This document shows positions 9,109-19,209 of a DNA stretch of 64,000 nt, one piece after another. Within the stretch, counting starts at the first letter, position 1. Each line of letters starts with the position of its first letter. The position numbers were made by a program, and so were the translations under genes. The notes under the pieces were generated by a model. It worked only from the letters and a program-made list of their open reading frames with translations, had not been told where the DNA came from and did no database searches. Source of the stretch: Ashinkailepas kermadecensis (lineage: Eukaryota > Arthropoda > Thecostraca > Neolepadidae). The stretch lies in NCBI GenBank assembly GCA_034440615.1, contig JAOTOM010005181.1, positions 1,592,001-1,656,000 of the forward strand, in the 5' to 3' direction.

Positions 9109-9898
9109 CCCGCGCCGTCTCGGGGGGGTCGTTACCGACCCCCTAAGGTTTTCCGCGGATAGTGAAAGAACGGCGCGCGGTAGCGCGCCGAATTTTGGCA
9201 TACCTTTTCCCACATCAATTTGGAATGTGCCAAAATTTTGAAGTCAGGTCATCTAAGGTCAACGAGTTAGTCAAGGTCAAGTGAGGTCACCTCCAAAAAA
9301 GTTCAACCAGTCGTTACACTTTAACGGATAAAGATATTTTAATGAAACTTTCAGCATTTGCTTATATTTAGGGAGGCAACGAAACGCACCAGAGGATTTT
9401 TCCATTTTTGATTACTTATTAGTTTTGCATATTTGCCCATTCGAGTTAAAATCGAAAATTCTGGCTAAAGTAAGCATTTTGTATTGAAGCAAGTTGACTT
9501 CGAACGTTTTTCGGTCCGCTCTACTCATTAGAAAAGGAAAACTAAAGAACACTTGAAAACACAAAATTGTGAAATTTCAAAAAAATATAATTTTGAATTT
9601 TGGGTAGCCAAAAATTATATGGCCCTCATCGATTTCGCTTTCCTTTTCTGATTCCAAATAATTTTTGTTTTTCCAAATCTCCCCCAAAATGAACTCCCCA
9701 GAGCCAAAAACATGATGTAAGTCGTGAAAGCCTAGGCCCCCTAGTGACGTCACTTTTTTGGATTTTTTCTTTGGGGGGGGGGGGGTCTGGCCCTACTCGT
9801 CGAGCGCTTTCCGATGACACCTCTTTCGTTTTCGTGCGATGCTTAGTTTGGAGATTAGACGAGGGGGTCCCTATCGACCCCCCTCGAGACGGGGTGTG
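9109..9898. mobile_element. Non-autonomous TIR element with G/C-run hairpin ends (copy E4)
   Basis: The left end follows TTAA at 9105-9108 and reads CCCGCGCCGTCTCGGGGGGG, then TCGTTACCGACCCCC, a G-run/C-run hairpin. The right end (9858-9898) is its imperfect reverse complement, through CCCTATCGACCCCCCTCGAG. No transposase. The interior carries AGGTCA half-sites at 9246, 9256, 9274 and 9284; each pair is a DR4 (same strand, 4-bp spacer). A second copy of this family, split by another insertion, lies at 60150-62640; the two share a long colinear stretch from the TTTTCCCACATCAATTTGG block to TTAGTTTTGCATATTTGCCC. Confidence 0.6.
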
Positions 9899-10639
9899 AT
9901 GATGAGGCCGGAAAGACGGGGAGGGTTGAGACATTGCCTGAGGTGACCTAAAGGCTGAATTATGTACGTAATAAACTAATGACGATTCATTGGTAGAACC
10001 TAAATGCTTCGAACTTTTATCTCAGTCCATTCGAAGGACAGTGCCAGAAACGCCGATGGCAGTGCATAATATTGGGAATCGGTGGATATTAAACCAAAAA
10101 TTCCTGAGCCTAATTATTTCCGAAGCTAACAAAAAATTGTTCTGACATGTTCCCAATGAAATGCAGATTTTTATCTGGGGTGGACAAATTTCGAACTATC
10201 TACCAATTTATCATAAACAATGTAGCTTTGGAAATCTCACTTATTTTGACAGCATGTCAAACATTTTTAAACCCAAAAACCCGAGTCAAATTTTTTTTCA
10301 ACGTTTTTTTTTCTTTCTGTTGCTTACCCTCTGGGGTCACGGCAACACGATCCGAAGTGGACATTTCATGAGTCACGGCGTGGTTTTAACGTAGGTTCGC
10401 AAAGAGACCGGTAGTTCCAATTGTGCGAACTGCACAGGCCCGTATATATGCTGCTTAAAGTGTCTAGTGTATCAATATTAAGTTCGCAGTGGATTGTAAT
10501 GGACGATAACGGATCTAAGGAAATTTCTCCATTCGTTAAGCACTGAAATTATGGCACAAATAAGCAACAAAATGCATAACATTTGAGCATGCGTTAATAG
10601 TACCAATAATAGCCACCAGAGGCGCTGCCATCGATGTCC
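9899..10639. other. intergenic, no gene seen
   Basis: No supported gene. This separates the small DNA element from the truncated LINE. Confidence 0.4.
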
Positions 10640-10700
10640 GCACTAGTTGCCTATCGATTAGCGACGCTTCCTCGAATTCTTTGCGATAGAGCATGGCCAA

Positions 10701-11983
10701 TCAGATAGGCAACTTTTGCAGTTGGTTGAATGCAAAAGCAGTTGACAACTGATGGTTGACATTCTGATTCGCTATTCGCAGCACAGGGAGAGGAACTGAA
10801 CAGTGTGTGCCTGAAATTATTTTCACTCGGGACCATGCCTGTGACGAGGAGCTAGACCGATCCAAGGTATTTACATAGGCCCTCCATGATGTGCGCTTGG
10901 CTTCCGAGATGGCCCGACGTACTATCGTTCTTCCCTTACAAAACAAAATTAGATTAGTTGTGGTACTGTTCTCGATTGAATGTTTTGAATGCATGGCGTT
11001 GCGCCCGAATAGCATCTCGACACTCCGCGGTCCACCATGGAACGACCGGGGTAAAACCCAAGACAGTTTGCACCATGGAACATGGGTTCGACGAGGGCTG
11101 CCCGATGTTTTCGGGATGCACCCTGATGCTGCCCCTAAAAACAGCGATGAAAAGCTTTCTATTGAGTGTGGTTCTCGTTCGGTTAGAGTGGATAATGCAC
11201 CCTTGCATTGAGCTTTATATGCGGCTCAGTCAGCCTCGCGTAGGTTCCATCGCTGGTATCTGATACCCAATGTTGAGTCTCCCCGATGTGTCAGCCAGAT
11301 GGGAAAATGGTCACTACCCATGGGGTCGTCAGATACCGACCCATCGAAATGTTGTGCAAGCTGTGGATTGCACAAACTAAAACATAGCGCCGAAGTATGG
11401 CCGGATGGCATCGTAAAGTGGGTGCGAGTGACAGTGTTTAAGATACATAAGGATTCATCCATTATAAAATCCTGCAAGGCACGACCTCTCGTGTTCACGC
11501 TATCACAGCCCCACATAGTGTGGTGATAGTTAAAATCCCCTAAAACTATTTTTTTTTTAAGTGGGGGCAGTTCCAAAACTAACAGGACGAGTTCGTCAAG
11601 AGTAAGAACAGCCCCAAGAGGCAGGTAGACCGAGTATAGCGTTATAGAAATGTGATATAATTGGATGTGAGCTGCTACTGCTTGGAGGTCTGTTTTCAGC
11701 ATGATCTCGTTCGCTACGACACTGTGGTAAACAGCCAGCCTCCATGTGCAACAGCATCAGTCACCAAGTCTTTCCGTAAAACTGAGTACCCTTTCAAAGT
11801 ACAGGGGAGGTCAGGTCGGAACTTGCTCTTTTGGAGGCATATAGCGAGAGGGCAGTGTCGATTTAAGAAGACCTGGATCTCCTGGGAGCTGTTCCTAAAA
11901 CCACTGCAGTTACATTGTAAAAAAACTGCTTGGGAGACATTTAGGGTTTGATTAGAAGGGTTCAGAATTTGCACCAGACACAC
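10701..11983 (-). pseudogene. LINE ORF2 N-terminus: AP-like endonuclease and linker, broken
   Basis: The endonuclease of the minus-strand LINE is visible in pieces: the start (11983-11714) with FLQCNCSGFRNSSQEIQ and LAICLQKSKF, where the usual catalytic glutamate of LQE is replaced by lysine, and the second half (11702-11226) with GDFNYHHTMWG and SDHFPIW, the Asp/His motifs of the exonuclease-endonuclease-phosphatase fold. The linker follows with PVVPWWTAECRDAIRAQRHA and AKRTSWRAYV (11208-10701), typical of I-group ORF2 before the RT domain. The RT itself is missing. Confidence 0.8.
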
Positions 11984-12133
11984 GTGGCCGCTCTCAGAGT
12001 AGTCAGAGCTTTATTGAAAGTAGCACTCGCCTTTCGTCCTGGGATTCTGGGGCTCCAGGGCGAGACCTTTCACGGAGCTCGGCCGACTGCGCGGTCGGGA
12101 TCGCGGAATACTCCCTTCCGTAGGCGACACCTC

Positions 12134-13786
12134 TCACGGAGGTGATCTCTCCATTGCTCGACTGGAAGTTGCTGGTGAGGAACCTGGTGTGTGGTTTTGA
12201 CCAATCATGGGTGGTGTAGGAGGTGGGCCCATCTGTCGTTCTGGCGTTGGTGAGGGTGAGGGTGTCGCTGTGGGCGACGATCCTTTGGACTTGGCACCGG
12301 TATGTGCCCCTTTTGGGTGGGACCGGTCTAACCGACCCGCAGCTCCGAGATCGGGCGCTCCAGGTATAACCTCAATCCCGGAAGCCCGGTCCTTGGGTGG
12401 GTCCACTGGTGGATGGCGGGAGGACGTACTGACCTCGATCCCACGGGCGGCGGCTTCCACCCGCCGGCTAGTGAGGCCAGCAGGCGGAGCAGTTCCTGTC
12501 ACAACGGCAGGGAGCACATATGGTGCGGTGGGTTTCAGGCACTGCGTTTTCACTTGGTGCTTCGCGGGCCCGGTCGTAGAGGGGATCACGGCTGCCCCGG
12601 TGGCATGACTGTCTGTTTCTGGCGCTTTAAAGGGAGCTTCAGCCTCTGCGAATGAATGCGAGGCTATTCAAGATTAGAGACCGGACACCGTTCCGGCAAG
12701 GTGCAGACGAGGCCAAAGGATCGCAATAGGTCGCTGACCTGCGAAAGAAACTAGGAAGCGCTGGTAGGCTCCATGTGAATGGTGGTAGGTTTCGTGCTTT
12801 TTACTTTGCCTCTATACAATACTTTGGGATGGGTATCCGTGCAAATTTCTGTGGCCTGTCGATATATCTTTTGTGTATTTCAATGCAATACTTTCTCTTT
12901 CCTTGATATGCACAGGACAGGCTCTGTCGTAGGCAGTGTGCGGAGCCTGCCACTGGCCACAATTTATGCAGCACAGCACTTCGAAGTCACACTTTTCATC
13001 GGTGTGTTCTGATGCGCCACATCTACCACAGGTCGGGCGGCCCCGGCAATACTGGGTGGTGTGCCCGTATCTTTGGCATCGAAAGCACCTCACAGGGTTT
13101 GGAATGAAAACACGAACCTTCACGTATCCAACGTAGATCGCCACGGGGATGTTTGTGGGGCTAAAAGTCAACACAATATTGTTCGCGGCTTGCAGGTGGC
13201 TTCCGCGCCTCAATTTAATCCTTCGTGCTTCCACTACACCGTATTCACAGGCCGTATTCACATTTTCAGTACCAGCAACGTCCCTCATAGCAAAACAATT
13301 TATAACACCTTTCGAAAAGTTATTTGTCTTGTGTGGCACCACTAAAATAGGCATCGTCACGTCACACCTCCTCCCCTGCTCTCGTACGCTGCATTTAAAT
13401 TCAGTTAAGGCCAGAGTTTTCCTTGCATCCTCACAACTTCGAAATTCCGCTCAAATTGCTCCATCCCTCAGTTTTTCACGTCGTACTACGTCACCGAGCA
13501 GGTCGCATCCGCGCTTCTGTTCAAATGGTGAGAGTGCTGATAAAGTTTTTCAAGGGTCGGTCGACTTGAGGATCAGCACTCATGGCGACGACAGTCTAGA
13601 CTCTGACCTAGTTTGTGGGTTTTGGCGAGGCGAAGAGGTGGTAGAGACCACGGGGCGGGACGGGAGAAATTCAGGGCGGTATGCCTCTGCAAGTGTAGGG
13701 TAGTTGTCACGGCTTACGGTAGGCAAGCTGGTGTTCTGGTCCTTCATGAGAGGTCCAGGGAAAGTTTGTTTGTTGCAAGTTGCCAT
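12134..13786 (-). pseudogene. LINE ORF1 (gag-like, CCHC zinc knuckles), broken
   Basis: ORF1 of the minus-strand LINE lies in three open pieces. The N-terminal piece (13786-13580) starts MATCNKQTF. The central piece (13360-12812) has KGVINCFAMRD and ARRIKLRRG, then YIPNP-type RVFIPNPVRC and cysteine knuckles CFRCQRYGHTTQYC and CGRCGASEHTDEKC, with a third, CCINCG. The proline-rich C-terminal piece (12589-12134) ends at a stop. This is the usual ORF1 layout of I and Jockey group LINEs, whose product packages the element's RNA. Frame changes between pieces show decay. Confidence 0.8.
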
Positions 13787-14544
13787 AGAGTGTGATTATT
13801 TCGGCTCCTCGTGGCGCTCCACCACACAGGGGCCCAACAGAGGCACGCCTGTGTCCCGCGAACGGGAGGACGCCAGGCGCCCGAGGAGCTATACGGGGCA
13901 GGCGATGTCATCACCCGGCCGGGAGAGAGAGACTCACCACCCCGACCGGGATCCAACTCCGCCCACCCCTTGACCGCAGCCAGCCGGGGCTGCAGACACT
14001 GGGAAGAAATTCAGGCCCTCAGCCCGAGGCGACTTGCCATTTGACTTGCATAAGGCCCTACGGGTCCGCCCGCCCCTCCAGAATATCAGGACTAAAGAAG
14101 CGTGTTAGTCCACCACACAACAAGCACCGTGCGGCGGGAGACCTCAACCACCAAGACTCCGTCAACCCCGGGGACGGGCCGAGGGGCACGACTACCTCGA
14201 TACAAACTGAGCGGAATGATAGACCAGGGGAAGCTGGCCTACCTGCTCGTGATAGGGGAGGGTTTGTTGTTAGCAGGGTCCGATGAAGGACATACAAAGG
14301 GACGCTGGCAAGGGATGGATACTGGAGTGGGAAGAGAGGGATGGACAGTGGGAACTACGTCAGCCCCGGAAACACCTCCGTGCTTCCACGCCCCGTATCG
14401 GGGCAGCGGTGGTAACCCGAGGGAGCACCATTTAACTAACCAGCCGAGTGACGAGGTTGAGACCCCACTGCGGGGGTGCGATTCAGACGAGTATCTCAGA
14501 CAATATGACGTGAATTACGGAAATAAATGGAATTTGGCTTGGGG

Positions 14545-14619
14545 GCCGCGGTAGCTCAGTTGGTAGAGCGTCAGACTCTTGATCGCAAGATTGTGGGTTC
14601 GAATCTCGCAACCGACGGC
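14545..14619 (+). repeat. tRNA-Lys-like SINE head or tRNA pseudogene
   Basis: Box A (TAGCTCAGTTGG) and box B (GGTTCGAATCT) are well formed and the anticodon loop reads CTCTTGA, giving CTT (lysine). The anticodon stem does not pair (TCAGA with TCGCA) and there are three extra bases before the acceptor 3' strand, so it is not a working tRNA. About 130 bp of non-tRNA sequence follows, to roughly 14750, as in a tRNA-derived SINE. It directly abuts the 5' end of the LINE at 14540. Confidence 0.6.
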
Positions 14620-14759
14620 ATCCACCGAGTCCACCCGCGACCAATCGGCGTGAGAGGTTGGCGATGCTATATAACCTAGCGGTTGAATGCGTCGTAAAAG
14701 AACTCAAGGAATTTGGCTCGGTTCATCATATCTGTGTGCTCAATGTTGTTCAAGACCAT

Positions 14760-16265
14760 ACCAATTTTGCGTGTATATCCATAAAGCTATATACAGAAAT
14801 AGCTATAGCTATATACAGAACGGTGGTCCTCATGCATGTTGTTTCTGAACTGAAGTATCGAAAATAATGCAAGTTATACGAGAACGGGCGTCACGATTAG
14901 CCTATCAATTACAACTATAAATAATAATAGAATACAATAGAATAGAATACATTAAATAGCAATATATGAGATGACGATAATGCGGGCGAACATTGCGATA
15001 TTCGCTTTCCCTCTCCAGTTAGACCACAACCAGCTCCACCAGTCCATTTGGAATGGACTGTTTGTCGATGATCCACTAAGATCAGAACTGCTTTCTCTGA
15101 TTTTGTAATGAAAAAAGTTTATTTTTGGTTATTCATCACGTATTGCATGCAATTGTCGTCAGGGGCAGTTATGGCCTTTTGTGAGTGTGTAAGCTAACCT
15201 TACCCGGTCAGCCCTGTACAAAAATAAACGGATTCCGGTCACTATTTTACGGACTGGGAAATACATTATGTATTTTATATATATTTAGAACACCAACAAC
15301 AGAAATTCAGCAGGATCCAGGATCGTCAGGCCTGCACCTGGGACACGCATATGCTTTTGTAGGGCAGTTTCTCTCTCGGCCTGGCATCTCGCCGCGATGC
15401 CTAGACAAAACTATTTATTTGCTATGTGATAGAATAGCAGACCTCGCGTTGACGATAAACCTCGGTTATGCATTCAATAGCTCTCTGTCTCAAATCCCAG
15501 AGCATCTGATCCAAACATCTCTATTGACAGGCACAACAAATCCAGGCACTTTTATTGTGCAGTTAATAAACAGTTAAATGGTGACAATAATTCAAGTTTC
15601 AATAGTGCAACCGTGATACACAAATTAATGCAATTACGCCTTCAAGCAACAGCTCGCTTCAATCGAGCTTGACAGACGATAATTGTCTAGGCCACCATAC
15701 ATCTTGACATACAACAGTTCGCTGCCCAACATTCCTCTCAGCGCTTGCATCTTCATACATCTTAACAGTCACATCTTGTAAGACAGCAGTGCATCTTAGC
15801 GCTCACATCATACAGTAACAGCTTGTCGGACATCCGTACATTGGGCCATCATACATCTCTGTGCTTCACCATGCATATCAACAGTCACAGGACCACAGTA
15901 CATTTTGACGCTCATCGTTCATCTTGCTACGTTCACATCTGCACATCAGGTCAGCCTCCCAGCTCTCGTTAATAAGGTCAACTATTCATAGAAGCAGCAG
16001 AGTCCACAGGCAGTCTAGCTTACATCTTACGCCTCTACAGACAGACAACGACTCTCACAGTCAGAGTCCCACAGACACAGCTTGAGTACCGAAGCGTAAT
16101 GGACCTGGCGACTGGCCAGCCGGCCAGCCGCCTTCGACGAGTGCTGCGTCCCAACTGCCCTCGCCGACAGCTCGGTGACAAGTGAGTGGGAGCTCTCGGC
16201 TCCCCCGCGAGCTAAACGACAGCCAACGGCCTATTGCACCACCTCAGGTGACATCACGTTATATA
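14760..16265. other. intergenic, no gene recognised
   Basis: A 130-codon open frame at 15185-15577 has no recognisable domain and begins with GTG; I do not support it as a gene. The stretch 15660-15960 is rich in CATCTT and ACATC words, suggesting a decayed simple repeat. Confidence 0.4.
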
Positions 16266-16270
16266 TCCAG

Positions 16271-16512
16271 AGCATGTGACTCCGGGCGTGTGACTGCATC
16301 ACATGTGACTCCGGGCGTGTGACTGCATCACATGTGACTCCGGGCGTGTGACTGCATCACATGTGACTCCGGGCGTGTGACTGCATCACATGTGACTCCG
16401 GGCGTGTGACTGCATCACATGTGACTCCGGGCGTGTGACTGCATCACATGTGACTCCGGGCGTGTGACTGCATCACATGTGACTCCGGGCGTGTGACTGC
16501 ATCACATGTGAC
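16271..16512. repeat. 29-bp tandem array, about 8 copies
   Basis: The unit is CATGTGACTCCGGGCGTGTG plus ACTGCATCA. TCCGGG recurs at 16281, 16310, 16339, 16368, 16397, 16426, 16455 and 16484, exactly 29 bp apart with almost no divergence, implying recent expansion or homogenisation. Confidence 0.95.
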
Positions 16513-16538
16513 TCGGATGTGTCTTCGTCACATCCGAG
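16512..16538. repeat. 10-bp-stem perfect hairpin
   Basis: CTCGGATGTG (16512-16521) and CACATCCGAG (16529-16538) form a perfect stem with loop TCTTCGT, directly at the end of the 29-bp array. Confidence 0.8.
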
Positions 16539-16580
16539 AGCGTAGGCCGTTCGGCGACGAACCGTCCAGCGACAGAGAAC

Positions 16581-17265
16581 AAAGGTTCGCACTCTGTGAA
16601 CTCTCCTGCACGGTCGATCGCGCTGTCCCTCCCCAGATATCAGAGGCGTCACACTTTCACCAGACCGGAGTCATCTCCGGTAGCAACCAGAGCCTCGGCC
16701 GACTGTGAGAATCGGAGCTGACTCGCATCCAACCGCGGTGTCGTGAAGGCTGTTCTCAGCACATCACCGGAAATGCCGACTGACACGAACAGAGGTGTCA
16801 CACTGCAGCATCTGGTCTGGCGACACCGCGCCTGACACAATGGTGACACACGACAGTGACACACACAATGGTGACCCCATAGTTTGAGTCTGTCGATGTG
16901 AGATACCGGCTGACAGTGAGATGTTGGCTTGTCAGGTAGGCCATAAGCTGCTGTGATTCGACTGTCGTGTGTCACCATTGTGTGTGTCACTGTCGTGTGT
17001 CACCATTGTGTCAGGCGCGGTGTCGCCAGACCAGATGCTGCAGTGTGACACCTCTGTTCGTGTCAGTCGGCATTTCCGGTGATGTGCTGAGAACAGCCTT
17101 CACGACACCGCGGTTGGATGCGAGTCAGCTCCGATTCTCACAGTCGGCCGAGGCTCTGGTTGCTACCGGAGATGACTCCGGTCTGGTGAAAGTGTGACGC
17201 CTCTGATATCTGGGGAGGGACAGCGCGATCGACCATGCAGGAGAGTTCACAGAGTGCGAGCCTTT
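16581..17265. repeat. Near-perfect inverted repeat, 295-bp arms, 95-bp spacer
   Basis: The arms are 16581-16875 and 16971-17265. Reading the right arm as its reverse complement, it matches the left along its whole length; only two differences were seen, both near the outer end (GGTTCG against GGCTCG, and GCACGG against GCATGG). The 95-bp spacer is unrelated unique sequence. Both arms carry the same open frame (MCHHCVCHCRVSPLC...), which is therefore a by-product. A transcript would fold into a long duplex. It could be the ends of a foldback transposon or a recent inverted duplication; no flanking target duplication was identified. Confidence 0.95.
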
Positions 17266-17348
17266 ATTCACCCAGCAGTCGGTCCACGTCGCCATTACAT
17301 CCAGAGACCATACACTTACATAAACTTAAACACTCACTTGTCCTCACG

Positions 17349-17458
17349 TACCTGACATCACAGACACACCTGACATCACAGACACACCTGACATCACAGA
17401 CACACCTGACATCACAGACATACCTGACACCACAGACACACCTAACATCACAGACACA
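17349..17458. repeat. 18-bp tandem array, about 6 copies
   Basis: The unit is CCTGACATCACAGACACA, with slight variation in the last copies. It just follows the long inverted repeat. Confidence 0.9.
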
Positions 17459-17469
17459 TTAGCACGGTG

Positions 17470-18613
17470 GTATGACCTTGTCATACCTGTCCTCCCACAC
17501 ACACACACACACTGCACTCGGGACAGTAGCGACGTAGGATTGCCACAGTGACAGGGACCTGTCATACCTGTTATACCACTATCATCTAGACGCACACCTT
17601 GCCCTTTGGGTCACAGAATAGACTTGTTAACATACATCACCTACTGGTAATTTAATCACCTCAAGGCGGCGGCAGTACCCTTCCCCAGATATCGATGCAC
17701 GTGTTGGCCTGACGGGGGAGAGTATTGAACAATGCCCCGCTGGCCTCGCCGGCGGTCGGTGCTTGTCGACTTCGCAGCTAGACAGGCCGGTACCGGGTAG
17801 GCTTCCGTTCAGATCCTGCATAGACTTGTCGCGACATACAGGGGGAGAGTTAAATGGACTTCCCAAATGAACGGCTGCACACCGGTGCTAATTACTGAAA
17901 TTAACGTGCCCGAAAACCAACTCCGCTACACTTTGAGTAACTTTTGCCATCTCTAGTCATCGGTGATGCCTAGAAAAGAGTTTTCTGTGCCAATACATGC
18001 CAAATTAAATATAAAACTTGTGCTGTCAATCATGAAATGTCGCCTAAAGGTTCTTTGTGATTAGGGATATTAAATCAAGATGATCTCAACGAAATTTCAG
18101 GGAACCCCTGGCATAATATCGGACCTATTCAAAGAAAATCAATGGACAGCAGTGCTTTAAAGATAAATGTAGGTGGTTCGTAAGTGAAATATTCATTACC
18201 GTCTGATTATGATTTTCAAAGATACTAATGGTTCAGTTCCTCTATATGTCATGTTCATAATTTGGTTTGTGGCAGTATAAAACACCAAACACTGCATGCA
18301 ACTAAGTTAGCATTCAAGCAGCATCATATAACAGATAGGTGTATGCCAATTACAGTAATCAACGAAATGTATGTGGCATTATTTGGCCACCTGCTTTGTT
18401 GAAAGGGTCAAATATAATTTGCATGATTATTTCAGCATATAGTTCCATCATGCCGTAGTCAATCTATTTTTTTACACCCACTGCAGCTTTGGTTTTGGTG
18501 GTTCATCTCTTTGTATTTCCCGCTTTTGTTTCAATGTCCAGTTGGATAATTTGTCTTTCACGAGATAGTCTACTGTTGTTCTCATTCGCCGAGCGCACAG
18601 CTCGGCTCAACTC
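17470..18613. other. intergenic, no gene recognised
   Basis: GC-rich flank to about 17870, then AT-rich sequence. No gene or RNA is supported. Confidence 0.4.
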
Positions 18614-18792
18614 CCTACAGGAGTCGGAGCCGTGACCGTGCTGTGCTGGAGCCTGCCGGCGGCGCTGCATCAGGTCACGGGTGCCGTCTGTCACTGCAGG
18701 GGCACCAGGGTTGTAGGGGTCGGAGCCGTGACCGTGCTGTGCTGGAGCCTGCCGGCGGCGCTGCATCAGGTCACGGGTGCCGTCTGTCACTA
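18614..18792 (-). repeat. 96-bp direct repeat, two copies, open on the minus strand
   Basis: TCGGAGCCGTGACCGTGCTG starts at 18624 and again at 18720. The minus strand is open across both (18790-18503, 95 codons, TDGTRDLMQRRRQAPAQHGHG repeated with a 32-residue period). The 96-bp period keeps the frame. It could be a repeat-bearing exon or only a duplicated fragment; no splice sites were established and the protein is not recognised. Confidence 0.6.
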
Positions 18793-19205
18793 CGTTAGAC
18801 GTTAGGGTTACACAGGCGCATCAACTGCAACGAGGCATGAGCGTTAACGATGAGAGCAAACACCTGAATAAAATGTTGTCACTTCTTAGCCACATGTCTA
18901 GATAAAAGCACCATACTCCAACCAGCCCTAATAAGAGCTCGTGGAAGAGCTGGAGTATCTTGGGCTTGAAACTCTGCATAATTCCAGGAAACCTTGTTTT
19001 TCATTGGAATTATTTGTTACTTAGTTGACCTTATTGCAATTTTGAAATAATATGTAAATGTTTATGTTCACAATTAAAGCGTGATAACATTCAGTGGTTA
19101 AAAAAACGATATCAATATCTGGGACATGACTAGCTACATTCCAGATTGTACGGTGTATCCTTACAAACAATGTTGTTGGTAGGCAGATCTAGCAACCGAT
19201 GTTAA
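18793..19205. other. intergenic, no gene seen
   Basis: AT-rich; no supported gene or repeat. Confidence 0.4.
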
Positions 19206-19209
19206 TTAA

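Larger units (their letters stand above)
10640..14540 (-). mobile_element. I-clade-like LINE, 5' half only (copy A)
   Basis: On the minus strand, in order: a GC-rich 5' UTR (about 14540-13790), ORF1 with zinc knuckles (13786-12134), an endonuclease (about 11983-11226) and the linker toward reverse transcriptase (to about 10650). Similarity stops there; RT, RNase H and the 3' end are absent. LINEs are normally truncated at the 5' end by incomplete reverse transcription, so loss of the 3' half implies a later deletion or rearrangement. Frameshifts and stops in both ORFs show it is dead. Confidence 0.8.

Noticed and set aside
14545..14619. Functional tRNA-Lys gene
   Set aside because: The anticodon stem does not pair and there are extra bases before the acceptor 3' strand.
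15185..15577. 130-codon plus-strand frame
   Set aside because: It starts at GTG, has no recognisable domain and average composition; likely chance.
16649..17197. Identical frames on opposite strands (MCHHCVCHCRVSPLC...)
   Set aside because: Explained by the inverted repeat; no domain or start context.
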